Part shown: positions 25,453 through 33,125 of the stretch, in pieces
Position numbering within the stretch: the stretch's first letter is position 1
Layout of the letters: the number at the start of each line of letters is the position of its first letter
Assembly: GCA_903893785.1 (NCBI GenBank)
Contig: CAITNQ010000073.1
Coordinates: forward strand, 1-58,168
Source of the DNA: an uncultured Gemmatimonadota bacterium
Lineage (GTDB): Bacteria; Latescibacterota; UBA2968; UBA8231
DNA: 58,168 nucleotides
Reading direction: 5' to 3'
The notes under the pieces: model-generated
Seen by the model: the letters and a program-made list of their open reading frames with translations, nothing else
The model's database searches: none
Told to the model about the DNA's origin: nothing
Program-made: the position numbers and the translations under genes

Positions 25453-27699
25453 TCAGCGGACGCGGAACACGGATTCGGCACTGGTGGTCTGGCCGCTCTG
25501 GTCAGTGACTCGGAAGACGACCACATGGCGGCCAGGCCGCAGGGCCTGCTCAGGCTGGCCCTGCACGCGCCCGCCGTCGGGATCGTATTCGCTGATCAAC
25601 CGCCTGCCGTCGAGTTCGACCACGATGTCTTCTTCGCTGGCCAACCCCGAACCGCGATCGGAAACGGCCGCCGACAGCCGAGGCTGCCGGTTCCCCACGA
25701 CCGCGCCGGGGGCCGGGTTCAACGTGGCGATGCGCGGGGGTTCGCGGTCAGCCAGCACAGCGAAACGCCCCAGGCGCCGCACGCGCGCCTTCACCTGGAC
25801 CGCCGCGGTGTCCACGTCGTTGCCCACCATGGACCACCCTGACGGCGTCTGGACGTACACCCCCAAACGCCGTGGCTCGGCATAGTCCGGCGGGTAGGGC
25901 AGCCGGACCTCTACCCTGGCGTCGAAGGCCTCGTCGGCAGGCGTGAAGGCATAGCCGGGGCCCAGGGGGGCCAGGTACTCCGGCACCGTTACTGGCCCTG
26001 CCTCGTATTGCGGAAAAAGGAGGCGGCAAGGGCTGTCGGCCGCGAACACTAGCTCGGCGGCCGGGGCCCCGAAATACAACCGTGCTCCCTGGCCCGGTAC
26101 CACGGGGACCTGGCTGAGGGCCACCTCGGCCTCTGCCTCCTGGCCGTCAAGCGCGCGGGCCCGCACCCGGACGCGAGCCGTCGCCGGGCCATTGGGGTCC
26201 AGGCGGAGGTCGGCGCAATACTCCTGCAGCTCCTGCTGCCGCACCGTCAGCGGTTGGCCTTCGACCCGGACGTCGGGGACGCCGGCAAGGACGCGGTCGC
26301 TCTGCAGGCGAAGCTCGACGAAGTCGGCCGAGGCCCACGGCAGGATGGCCAGGCGCAGCGGCCCGCCGGGCGTGCTGGCTGGGGATACGGGAGCCGGTTC
26401 GCTAGCCGTGGCCCAGGCGGCGGTCCCGCGGCCGTCCTCGACCCGTACTCGCCACAGCGACGCGGGTCCGGCCGGCACTGGCCACCGATGCCGCCCGGGT
26501 TCGACCTCCCCCTCGGAGACGGTCTGCCATTGACCGTCCACAAGGCGACTGAGGACGCACCGCAGCAGCGGGTCGTCGTCATCCGTTATCTCGGCTGTCA
26601 GCGCCCGCCCGCCGTCAAGCAGTTCCAGGCCGCCGATGGCCGGCGGCGCATCGACCATCAGGCAGCCGACGGCCGTCGCCCGGTTGCCGGCCGCGTCCAC
26701 GGCCTCGACCTCCAACTGATGCAGCCCGGGCAACAGCGACCCGCCTTGGGTACCACGCCCCGCGGCCAGCCAACCGTCGCCAGCGGCTCCCTGGTAAAAC
26801 GCCAGCCGGTTCCCGGCGCGACGGAAGAGCACCAGGAACTCGGCCACGCCGTCGGCCACCGGGACCGTCAGGCGGTCCAGGGGCATCAGATGCGTCTGAT
26901 CATAGCCAAAGGTGTCGTAGGCTACGCGCATCACCGAGGTGGAATCCACCGTGAGCTTGAGGGCATAGGGCGCCAACCGATTGGGCGCCTGGTCGCCGTA
27001 GTCGACCGCCTGCACCGCGACACCGACCTGCCCTTGTACCGGCACGGTCCGCCACGTCCCATCTTTCACGGTCAGGGCCACGGGCCCATGGCCGCCGTCG
27101 ACCCAGCTAGCCATACCCGCCGGCACCAGGGCGATGCGTTCGAGGTGGGGGGCCACACCATCAGGAACCACGAAACCGTGGCGCAGAGGGTTGATCGGAC
27201 GGTTGTCGCGGTCGCGCAGCTCCACGTGCAGGTGGGCGGGCCCCGTGCCGCTGTCGCCGCTCCAGGCGACCAACTCGCCCCGCTTCACCACCAACTCGCC
27301 GGGGGCCAGGGCGACATCGACAGTGTAACGCCCCCGCGCTCGTTGGGCCGCCAGCACCCGCGCCGCCAACTTGGGCGCGAAAGCCTGCAGATGGGCATAA
27401 ACGAGACTGGTGCCATCGGCCAGCTGCAGATAGACGACGCGTCCGTAGCCCCACGGCGACGTCCGCAGGCGCACGACGCTGCCGCCAGCCTGCGCTCGCA
27501 CCGGCAGACCGGTGCGCCCCCCGGTCCGCACGTCAATCCCGGCGTGCAGCGACGCCGAACGGGTCTCGGCGAAGGTAGCTGCCAGCGATCGCGGGCCGTC
27601 GACCGGCCAGCCAAAGCGGTCAGCAGGTGGCCCCGCCTGCGCGGCCGTCGCCAGGACGACCAGCACCAACCCAACCGTCAGGGCGCTTCGGCAGTGCAT
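25453..27699 (-). CDS. Secreted M23 (LytM) peptidase with Ig-like C-terminal domains
   Basis: From the ATG at 27699 the 748-residue product has a cleavable signal (LTVGLVLVVLATAAQAG). An M23 metallopeptidase domain follows at once, with zinc ligands His52 and Asp56 in LHAGID and the His156-x-His158 pair in GPAHLHVE, so the catalytic set is complete. Between them lies a short insertion (LAARVLAAQRARGRYTVDVA). The remaining ~550 residues are beta-rich and end in an Ig-like domain (DREPPRIATLNPAPGAVVGN onward). M23 enzymes cut peptide cross-links in peptidoglycan; the large C-terminal part probably targets or regulates. The start overlaps the metallophosphoesterase stop by 22 bases, and no Shine-Dalgarno sequence is seen, suggesting coupled translation. 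Confidence 0.88.
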   Translation of the reverse strand: MHCRSALTVGLVLVVLATAAQAGPPADRFGWPVDGPRSLAATFAETRSASLHAGIDVRTGGRTGLPVRAQAGGSVVRLRTSPWGYGRVVYLQLADGTSLVYAHLQAFAPKLAARVLAAQRARGRYTVDVALAPGELVVKRGELVAWSGDSGTGPAHLHVELRDRDNRPINPLRHGFVVPDGVAPHLERIALVPAGMASWVDGGHGPVALTVKDGTWRTVPVQGQVGVAVQAVDYGDQAPNRLAPYALKLTVDSTSVMRVAYDTFGYDQTHLMPLDRLTVPVADGVAEFLVLFRRAGNRLAFYQGAAGDGWLAAGRGTQGGSLLPGLHQLEVEAVDAAGNRATAVGCLMVDAPPAIGGLELLDGGRALTAEITDDDDPLLRCVLSRLVDGQWQTVSEGEVEPGRHRWPVPAGPASLWRVRVEDGRGTAAWATASEPAPVSPASTPGGPLRLAILPWASADFVELRLQSDRVLAGVPDVRVEGQPLTVRQQELQEYCADLRLDPNGPATARVRVRARALDGQEAEAEVALSQVPVVPGQGARLYFGAPAAELVFAADSPCRLLFPQYEAGPVTVPEYLAPLGPGYAFTPADEAFDARVEVRLPYPPDYAEPRRLGVYVQTPSGWSMVGNDVDTAAVQVKARVRRLGRFAVLADREPPRIATLNPAPGAVVGNRQPRLSAAVSDRGSGLASEEDIVVELDGRRLISEYDPDGGRVQGQPEQALRPGRHVVVFRVTDQSGQTTSAESVFRVR

Positions 27700-28379
27700 G
27701 GAGTTGCCGCCGCGGCGGGCGCGTAGCGAAGCAGAGTGATGGCGGTTGTGTCGACGCGCAGGTAGTGGAGGGGAATCTCGGTCCAGGCACCGGTGTTCAG
27801 ATAACGGCCCTGGTCCGTGGTCAGGTCCATGGCGGCGTGCGTGTGACCGCAGGCAATGGCGGCGAAACCTCCTTCGGCAGCGGCTCGCAGGGCGTTGCGC
27901 GCCACGTGCTCGTTGAGCGCCCGGTAGAGCGAGGTCCAGCGTTTGGCGTACTCCGCCACATGCATGTCCTGAAAACCCAGGGCCACACGCAGACGATGGA
28001 GGCGGCGGAATAACCACTTGAACAGGCCGTGCCTCGGCATCAGCCGGTCGAGATCGGCACCGTGGACCACCAACAGGCGGGTACCGAACTGCCAGCGGTC
28101 CACGAACTGGATGGCCCCCGGCTCCGGCAGCGCCAGGTACTCGTCGTGGTTGCCCCGCACCCACACCACCGGTCGTTGCTGCGACTCGCGCACCAGGCGA
28201 TCGACAACACTCCGCGGCGTCGACGGCAAGCGTCGCCGCACGTCATCAATGATGTCTCCGTTAAGGACCAGAGTGGCGCCTGCGGGCAGCTGATCGAGGA
28301 ATGCGATGAACTCCCGGCAGTAGAAATGCGGGGAGCCCAGATGCAGGTCGCTGACGATGAAGGCGAGGTCACGGCTCAT
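27678..28379 (-). CDS. Metallophosphoesterase, LpxH-like
   Basis: The 233-residue calcineurin-fold enzyme shows all metal-binding blocks in order: VSDLHLG near residue 9, LNGDIIDD near 39, VRGNHDE near 74, and ACGHTHAA near 190. The spacing and the MHVAEYAKRWTSLY helical insert match UDP-2,3-diacylglucosamine hydrolases (LpxH) and close relatives, which cut UDP-linked lipid A precursors at the membrane. Assignment as true LpxH is likely but not certain, since related phosphoesterases share these motifs. I use the internal ATG at 28379, which directly precedes the first motif. It is divergent from the RNA methyltransferase gene 45 bases away. Confidence 0.85.
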   Translation of the reverse strand: MSRDLAFIVSDLHLGSPHFYCREFIAFLDQLPAGATLVLNGDIIDDVRRRLPSTPRSVVDRLVRESQQRPVVWVRGNHDEYLALPEPGAIQFVDRWQFGTRLLVVHGADLDRLMPRHGLFKWLFRRLHRLRVALGFQDMHVAEYAKRWTSLYRALNEHVARNALRAAAEGGFAAIACGHTHAAMDLTTDQGRYLNTGAWTEIPLHYLRVDTTAITLLRYAPAAAATPCTAEAP

Positions 28380-28424
28380 GGGCGTCGTTGCTGAGTCCGT
28401 GCTGGCAGCGTAATCTTGGCAGTC

Positions 28425-29972
28425 ATGGGGTTGAATAACGAGAGCCATTCGGGGCGGCGCAAAGACCCGGACCCGGTGTTCCTGGCCAGGCAACTCGACC
28501 TGCTCCTTGCCCACGCCGAGCGCCTGCTGGCCGATCCGGCGGAGCGAACCCAGTTCCGGCGAACCGCCGTAACCCCGCAACCGTGGGCCCTGCGGCTCAA
28601 CCCGCTGTCGGCCGCGGCAGGCCGCCTGCGCCCGCTGCTGGCACAGCGGGGACGGGCCGTGCCCTGGAGCGCCGAGGCTTTCACGCTGGCGGGACCCGAC
28701 CCGCGCCTGGGGCACACGCTCGAATACGCCTTGGGCGCCTACTACATTCAGGCCGCCGCCACCACGCTGGCCGTCGCCGCGCTCGACCCGCAGCCCGGCG
28801 AGCGGGTACTCGACCTGTGCGCGGCGCCGGGCGGCAAGGCGACCCAGATCGCCGCCGCCATGCAGGGGCAGGGCCTGCTGGTGATCAACGAGCTGCAGCG
28901 ACGGCGCTTCCCCTCGTTGATCGGTCAGTTGGAGCGCTGCGGCGTCCGCCACGAGGTGGTCACGAAAGCGCCGGGGCCGGTGCTGGCCCGCCACTTCCAC
29001 AACTACTTCGACCGCGTGCTGCTGGATGCTCCCTGCAGCGGTGACGGGGTCGTCCGCAAGGATCAGCAACTCCTGGCCTACTGGTCGCCCGCCGACGCGC
29101 GTCGCCAAGCCGACACCCAACTCGGCCTGCTGCGGGCCGCCTTCCACATGCTCCGCCCCGGGGGGGTCCTAGTGTACTCCACCTGCTCCCTGTCGCTGGA
29201 GGAGAACGAGGACGTGCTGCTGCGGTTGTTGCGCCAGGAACCTGACGCCATCGAAATGCTGCCGGTGCCGCAGGTGGACTCGCCGCCCCTGCCACCCGAG
29301 CTGGCGCGGGCTTACCCGCCATCGCTGGGTCTGTGCGCTCGCGTGTGGCCCCATCGCTATGACAGCGAAGGTGCCTTTGTCGCGCGGGTGCGCAAACGGC
29401 GCGCAACCACATGGCCGACGCCCGTGACAGCCCCCCCGTCCGTGCCCGAAGGCCCCTCGCAACGGTTCGCGGCAGAGGGCCGCACGGAGACGGAGACGGC
29501 GGATGGGCGCACCCCCGCGCGACCGGGCGCGGACGCCGCGGCCTGGCTGCGACAACGCTGGGGCCTGATCTTGCCCGACCAACCGGGCGAGACGGTGGTC
29601 CTGCGGGGCAAGTACCTGAGCCTGGAACCAGCGGCCGCGGAAAACCTGCGGTGCTCCCTGCCCTGCTTCGTGCGTGCGGGCATGCGGGTCGGCCGCCCCC
29701 ACAGCGGCAATATCTTCCTCAGCCAGCAGGCCATGCTGCTGTGGGGACACCGCATGTCCGGCCCCCGCCTGGCGCTGGACTGGGACCAGGTGCGGGCGCT
29801 GTTCCGCGGCGATTCGGTGACGCTGACAGCACCGCGGCCGCCCCACCAGGAACTGATCTGCACCTTCGAGGGCCTGGTGGTCTGCCGCGGACAGGTCAGT
29901 CCTGACGGCTGCCAGTTGGTCGGCATGGTCCCCCATTCGCACCGCCGCCCGGAGCTGGCACGCCTGGCTTGA
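28425..29972 (+). CDS. RsmF/NSUN-type rRNA (cytosine-C5) methyltransferase
   Basis: The 515-residue protein contains a SAM-dependent NOL1/NOP2/Sun domain. LDLCAAPGGKATQIAAAM is SAM motif I, INELQRRRFPSLIGQL follows, LLDAPCSGDG carries the motif IV cysteine, and VYSTCSLSLEENE carries the nucleophilic motif VI cysteine. The C-terminal ~150 residues (CSLPCFVRAGMRVGR, PRLALDWDQVRALFRGD) form a PUA-like RNA-binding domain as in RsmF/YebU. These enzymes make 5-methylcytosine in 16S rRNA. A poorly conserved Thr/Glu-rich linker joins the parts. The ATG at 28425 is preferred to an upstream TTG. Confidence 0.92.
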   Translation: MGLNNESHSGRRKDPDPVFLARQLDLLLAHAERLLADPAERTQFRRTAVTPQPWALRLNPLSAAAGRLRPLLAQRGRAVPWSAEAFTLAGPDPRLGHTLEYALGAYYIQAAATTLAVAALDPQPGERVLDLCAAPGGKATQIAAAMQGQGLLVINELQRRRFPSLIGQLERCGVRHEVVTKAPGPVLARHFHNYFDRVLLDAPCSGDGVVRKDQQLLAYWSPADARRQADTQLGLLRAAFHMLRPGGVLVYSTCSLSLEENEDVLLRLLRQEPDAIEMLPVPQVDSPPLPPELARAYPPSLGLCARVWPHRYDSEGAFVARVRKRRATTWPTPVTAPPSVPEGPSQRFAAEGRTETETADGRTPARPGADAAAWLRQRWGLILPDQPGETVVLRGKYLSLEPAAAENLRCSLPCFVRAGMRVGRPHSGNIFLSQQAMLLWGHRMSGPRLALDWDQVRALFRGDSVTLTAPRPPHQELICTFEGLVVCRGQVSPDGCQLVGMVPHSHRRPELARLA

Positions 29973-30104
29973 CCCCCCTTCGTCCACCGCAGGAAACTAA
30001 TTCCGCGCCACCGGCACTTTGTTCCCCGCCGAGGTACGGGACGACCTGGGTGCGCCCCAACATCCTGTGGTCAATCCTGACCGCATCCCCAATATGCAGG
30101 CCGC

Positions 30105-30127
30105 AAAAACACGAGAAATCACCTCGT
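30105..30127 (-). terminator. Possible terminator or activator-binding inverted repeat
   Basis: On the minus strand the stem ACGAG (loop of seven) CTCGT is followed by GTTTTT, an intrinsic-terminator shape with a short stem. It would end transcripts that run on from the SDR gene. The same inverted repeat lies about 115-130 bases upstream of the predicted sigma-54 start, where enhancer-binding proteins typically bind, so it may instead be an activator site. Confidence 0.35.
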
Positions 30128-30214
30128 AACACGTTGTATTTGGTCGTTTCTACTCATCTGTAACATTTTGTTTTTAATCTACTTACGGCTACCGAGAAGA
30201 ACCCGGACTGAAGC

Positions 30215-30230
30215 TGGCACAGCCCTTGCA
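30215..30230 (+). promoter_or_regulatory. Near-consensus sigma-54 promoter
   Basis: TGGCAC, five bases, TTGCA: every conserved -24/-12 position matches the sigma-54 consensus, and the GG and GC doublets are exactly 12 bases apart. The only departure is A for G directly after TGGCAC. Transcription would start near 30241 and run rightwards into a region with no plus-strand gene until dctP at 31586, antisense to the SDR gene. Confidence 0.7.
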
Positions 30231-30311
30231 GAGGCATGAGCGAGTAGACGGAAGCGCACGACACAGACCCCAGGTCCGGACGGACAGGACACCGCCCCGA
30301 CTACCAGGGCC

Positions 30312-30413
30312 CCCGTTCCCCAACGGGACCCGCGCGCCTCCAGGGATCCGGGGGTCGGTACCCCCTACCATTCAGGTCCGCCTCTCCCCAGGCGGACCGA
30401 GCCCCCGGATCCC
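30312..30413 (+). repeat. Nested and alternative hairpins downstream of the sigma-54 promoter
   Basis: Three stems are visible. CCCGTT-CCCC-AACGGG lies at 30312-30327. A 12-bp outer stem GGGATCCGGGGG (30343-30354) pairs with CCCCCGGATCCC (30402-30413). Nested inside it is GGTCCGCCT (30375-30383), loop CTCCCC, AGGCGGACC (30390-30398). The GGGGG at 30350 could instead pair with CCCCC at 30361, giving a competing fold. An eight-base palindrome GTCCGGAC is at 30274. Confidence 0.7.
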
Positions 30414-30684
30414 CCCACACATACCCGTTCCGCCCCCCCCCGCCCGCGACCCCGAACCCGTCTTCCCATGGCGTCCTGCCGACAGCCCTGCCGACGCCGG
30501 GCAGCGGCGCCGCGCCGCCGCGGAACCCGTCACAGCGCGCTCAGGCGGGACTCCCCAGTTCGCCCAGGGAGCCCCACCCGATGGGCCCTCGGCCCGCGCC
30601 CATGGCCGCGCCGGACTGGCCACGAGCGCCACGGCAGATTGCCATGAGAGCGCCTGGTCGGTGGCGCGCCCCTGCCCTGCCGGC

Positions 30685-31455
30685 TCAACGCCGGTACCCC
30701 AGCATTGCGCCGCCGTCTGGGCAGATCGTTTGGCCGGTGACAAAGGCGGCTTCATCGGCGGCGAGAAAGGCGCAGACCTCACCGATCTCGTCGCTGGTGG
30801 CCATGCGGCCGAGAGGATGCCACGAGTCCACCATCTTCAGCGCGGCCGCCGGATCGTACTGGCTGTTGGCCCATTCCTCCATCAGCGGTGTCATGACGCC
30901 GGCGGGGCACACGGCGTTGACGCGCACCCCATCGGCGGCCAGGTCCAGGGCCAGGGCCCGCGCCAGGCCCAGCTGCCCGCCCTTGGTGGCTGCATAGGCC
31001 GGTGCCTGCGCCTGGCCGATCAGCGCCACCTCGCTGGACATGATGATCAGGCTGCCCCGAGTGGCCCGCAGATGGGGCACGGCCAGTTTGCAGGCGAGGA
31101 AAGTGCTGGTCAGATTGAGGCGCAGCAGGGCCTCGAAGTCGGCCAGTTCGGTCTGGTCGATGGACATGGCCGGCGGATGCCAGCCAGCGTTGTTGACCAG
31201 GCAGTCGAGACGCCCAAAACGGGCCAGCGCCGTCGTGAACAACCGCTCCAGGTCGTCTGCCGAAGTCACGTCGCAGGCCACGAACAGCGCCTCCCCTCCC
31301 AGCGACGCGAGTTCGGCTTGGGCCCGTTGACCGTCCTCGTGGCCGCGGGCGGCCAGGACCACCTGCGCGCCGTGGCGGACGAAAACCCGCCCGCAACCCA
31401 GGCCGATCCCTTTGCTGCCGCCGGTGATCACCGCTACCCTGCCGCGCAGTTTCAT
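30685..31455 (-). CDS. SDR-family short-chain dehydrogenase/reductase
   Basis: The 256-residue protein is a classical SDR. It has the cofactor motif TGGSKGIGLG (residues ~11-20), LVNNAGWHPP, the catalytic serine in IIMSSEVALIG, Tyr-x3-Lys in YAATKGG, and VNAVCPAGVMTPLMEEW, followed by GQTICPDGGAMLGYRR at the end. It is an NAD(P)-dependent cytosolic oxidoreductase. Divergence from a TRAP transporter operon 130 bases away suggests that it oxidises or reduces the imported sugar acid or organic acid; this is inference. GGAGAG precedes the ATG. The predicted sigma-54 transcript from 30241 would be antisense to the whole gene. Confidence 0.92.
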   Translation of the reverse strand: MKLRGRVAVITGGSKGIGLGCGRVFVRHGAQVVLAARGHEDGQRAQAELASLGGEALFVACDVTSADDLERLFTTALARFGRLDCLVNNAGWHPPAMSIDQTELADFEALLRLNLTSTFLACKLAVPHLRATRGSLIIMSSEVALIGQAQAPAYAATKGGQLGLARALALDLAADGVRVNAVCPAGVMTPLMEEWANSQYDPAAALKMVDSWHPLGRMATSDEIGEVCAFLAADEAAFVTGQTICPDGGAMLGYRR

Positions 31456-31508
31456 CGTGGGGCTCTCCGAACGTGATGCCTAGCAGCGGCGTGGCGGCCG
31501 GATGCCGC

Positions 31509-31537
31509 TTGCCGCGGCCTGAGGCGATGGCTACCCT
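31509..31537 (+). promoter_or_regulatory. Candidate sigma-70 promoter for the TRAP operon
   Basis: TTGCCG (31509-31514) and TACCCT (31532-31537) are 17 bases apart, in the intergenic region before dctP. The -35 box is the same as that proposed for mrp. The -10 box is weak, keeping only the TAnnnT positions. It would give a leader of about 40 bases containing the strong ribosome site. Confidence 0.35.
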
Positions 31538-31585
31538 TAAAAGTCCCGTAGCACCATGACCCCCGCCAGCGACAGGAGGTGAGGT

Positions 31586-32608
31586 ATGCGAGGAATCAGG
31601 CTGACGTGCATCGGTGTGCTCAGTGCGCTCGCCGCGGTCGTACTGGTCGGCATCCGTCCGGCGGTCTGCCAGCCGAAGGCTATCGAACTGACCTACTCCA
31701 TCTTCTTCCCGCCGACGCACCAAAACACGCTGCTGGCTGGCGAGTGGGCCCGTGAGGTGGAGAAGCGCACCGAAGGCAAGGTGAAGATCACCTTGTTCGC
31801 GGGCGGTACCCTCACACCTGCCGACAAGTGCTACGACGGGGTTGAGAAGGGCATCTCCGACATCGGCATGTCGACGCTGGCTTACACCCGCGGCCGCTTC
31901 CCCCTCTCCGAGGTAACGGACCTGCCCCTGGGCTACCGCTCCGGCTTGCAGGCCACCCAGCTGGTCAACGCCTTCTACCAGAAGTTCCAGCCCCGGGAAT
32001 TCGACAGCGTGCACATGCTCTACCTGCATGCCCATGGCCCTGGACTGCTGCACACCAAGAAACCGGTTGCCAGCCTGGCTGACCTGGCCGGCATGAAGAT
32101 CCGCTGCACCGGCTTGACGACCAAGCTGGTGGCAGCCCTGGGCGCCACGCCGGTGGCCATGCCGATGGGCGAAACGTACGATGCCCTGAGCCGCGGCGTC
32201 GTGGACGGCTCCATGGCACCGGAGGAGTCGCTGCAGGGTTGGAAGTGGGGCGAGGTGGTCAGCAGCACCACGGCGGCCTACGGCACCGGCTATACTACGG
32301 CCTTCTTCGTGGCCATGAACAAGGCACGGTGGGAATCCCTGCCGGCCGACGTCCAACAGGTGTTGACGGCAGTGAGCCAGGAATGGATCGCCAAGACAGG
32401 GGCGGGCTGGGACCAAATGGACAAGGCGGCCCGCGACTTCGCCAATGCCCGCGGCAACAAGTGGGTGACGCTGGCGCCGGAGGAAGAAGCCCGTTGGGTG
32501 GCCGCCGCGCAGCCGATCGCCGATGCCTACGTCAAGGCGATGGCCGAGAAGGGTCTTCCCGGGGCCGAGGCGCTGGCATTCTGCCGCGCCTTCCTGCAGC
32601 AGAAGTGA
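31586..32608 (+). CDS. dctP: TRAP transporter substrate-binding protein (DctP family)
   Basis: The 340-residue product has a signal peptide (LTCIGVLSALAAVVLVG, cut near residue 29). The DctP fold follows, with TYSIFFPPTHQNTLLAGEWAREVEKRTEGKVKI (split), GISDIGMSTLAYTRGRFPL, and the substrate-clamping arginine region LAGMKIRCTG, followed by ALGATPVAMPMGETYDALSRGVVDG. These periplasmic proteins capture carboxylates, such as sugar acids or C4-dicarboxylates, through a conserved arginine. The ribosome site AGGAGGTGA is a full anti-Shine-Dalgarno match. It is the first gene of a three-gene operon with the two permease subunits. The ligand is unknown. Confidence 0.95.
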   Translation: MRGIRLTCIGVLSALAAVVLVGIRPAVCQPKAIELTYSIFFPPTHQNTLLAGEWAREVEKRTEGKVKITLFAGGTLTPADKCYDGVEKGISDIGMSTLAYTRGRFPLSEVTDLPLGYRSGLQATQLVNAFYQKFQPREFDSVHMLYLHAHGPGLLHTKKPVASLADLAGMKIRCTGLTTKLVAALGATPVAMPMGETYDALSRGVVDGSMAPEESLQGWKWGEVVSSTTAAYGTGYTTAFFVAMNKARWESLPADVQQVLTAVSQEWIAKTGAGWDQMDKAARDFANARGNKWVTLAPEEEARWVAAAQPIADAYVKAMAEKGLPGAEALAFCRAFLQQK

Positions 32609-32642
32609 CCTGGCACCCCGGGACGAACGGCACAGGTACCCG

Positions 32643-33125
32643 ATGACATCGCTACTGGCTGCAGTGCGTCGGATCAGCGGCTGGCTGCACGGTCTGGCCG
32701 GCTTCAGTCTGGTATTCCTGATGGTCCTGACTACCGTGGACGTGTGCCTGCGCGCCTGTCGCCACCCGGTCCCCGGCACCTATGAACTGGTTGGCTTCGC
32801 TGGCACCGTGGCCATTGGCTGCGCCATGCCGATCACTTCCTGGCGCCGGGGACACGTGTACGTGGACTTTCTGGTGAACCTGCTGGGGCCGTGGAGCCGC
32901 GCCGGGTTGCAGGCGGCCACGCGCCTGGTGGGTGCCGGGCTGTTCGCGGTGCTGGCCTGGAACCTGGCCCAATTCGGCCTGGACCTGCAGCGTTCCGGTG
33001 AGGTATCGCCGACCCTCGAACTGCACTACTACCCGGTGGCGCTGGGATTCGCGGCCGCCGCGGCTTTCCAGTCCCTGGTACTCTTGACTGACCTGCTCAA
33101 GATCCGGCGAGGCGAGTATGAGTGA
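32643..33125 (+). CDS. dctQ: TRAP transporter small permease (DctQ family)
   Basis: The 160-residue protein has four membrane helices in the DctQ arrangement. TTVDVCLRACRHPVPGTYELVGFAGTVAIGCAMPITSWRRGHVYVDFL (split, about residues 28-75) matches the family's VxxRY...W.EE and R-G-HV.VD patterns. DctQ is the small integral-membrane partner that associates with the DctM channel at the inner membrane and helps to dock the binding protein. It starts 34 bases after dctP, and its last eight bases overlap dctM, so translation of the two permease subunits is coupled. Confidence 0.92.
   Translation: MTSLLAAVRRISGWLHGLAGFSLVFLMVLTTVDVCLRACRHPVPGTYELVGFAGTVAIGCAMPITSWRRGHVYVDFLVNLLGPWSRAGLQAATRLVGAGLFAVLAWNLAQFGLDLQRSGEVSPTLELHYYPVALGFAAAAAFQSLVLLTDLLKIRRGEYE

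Larger units (their letters stand above)
29973..30684. other. 712-base non-coding stretch between convergent genes, with AT-rich pocket
   Basis: No frame here has a credible product. Bases ~30100-30190 are strikingly AT-rich against the GC-rich background and contain two GTAACA hexamers 34 bases apart (30126-30131 and 30160-30165) and an inverted repeat ACGAG-N7-CTCGT. A sigma-54 promoter follows at 30215-30230 on the plus strand, then several GC-rich hairpins up to 30413. Because both flanking genes end here, ordinary promoters are not expected. Confidence 0.7.

Noticed and set aside
29896..30132. Minus-strand 78-codon frame in the gap after the RNA methyltransferase
   Set aside because: It begins in the AT-rich pocket with a GTG lacking a ribosome site, overlaps the methyltransferase end, and ends in Gly/Pro-rich sequence.
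30226..31476. Long plus-strand open frame antisense to the SDR gene
   Set aside because: It lacks domains and is the codon shadow of the well-supported SDR gene on the other strand. A non-coding antisense RNA is the better explanation if transcribed.
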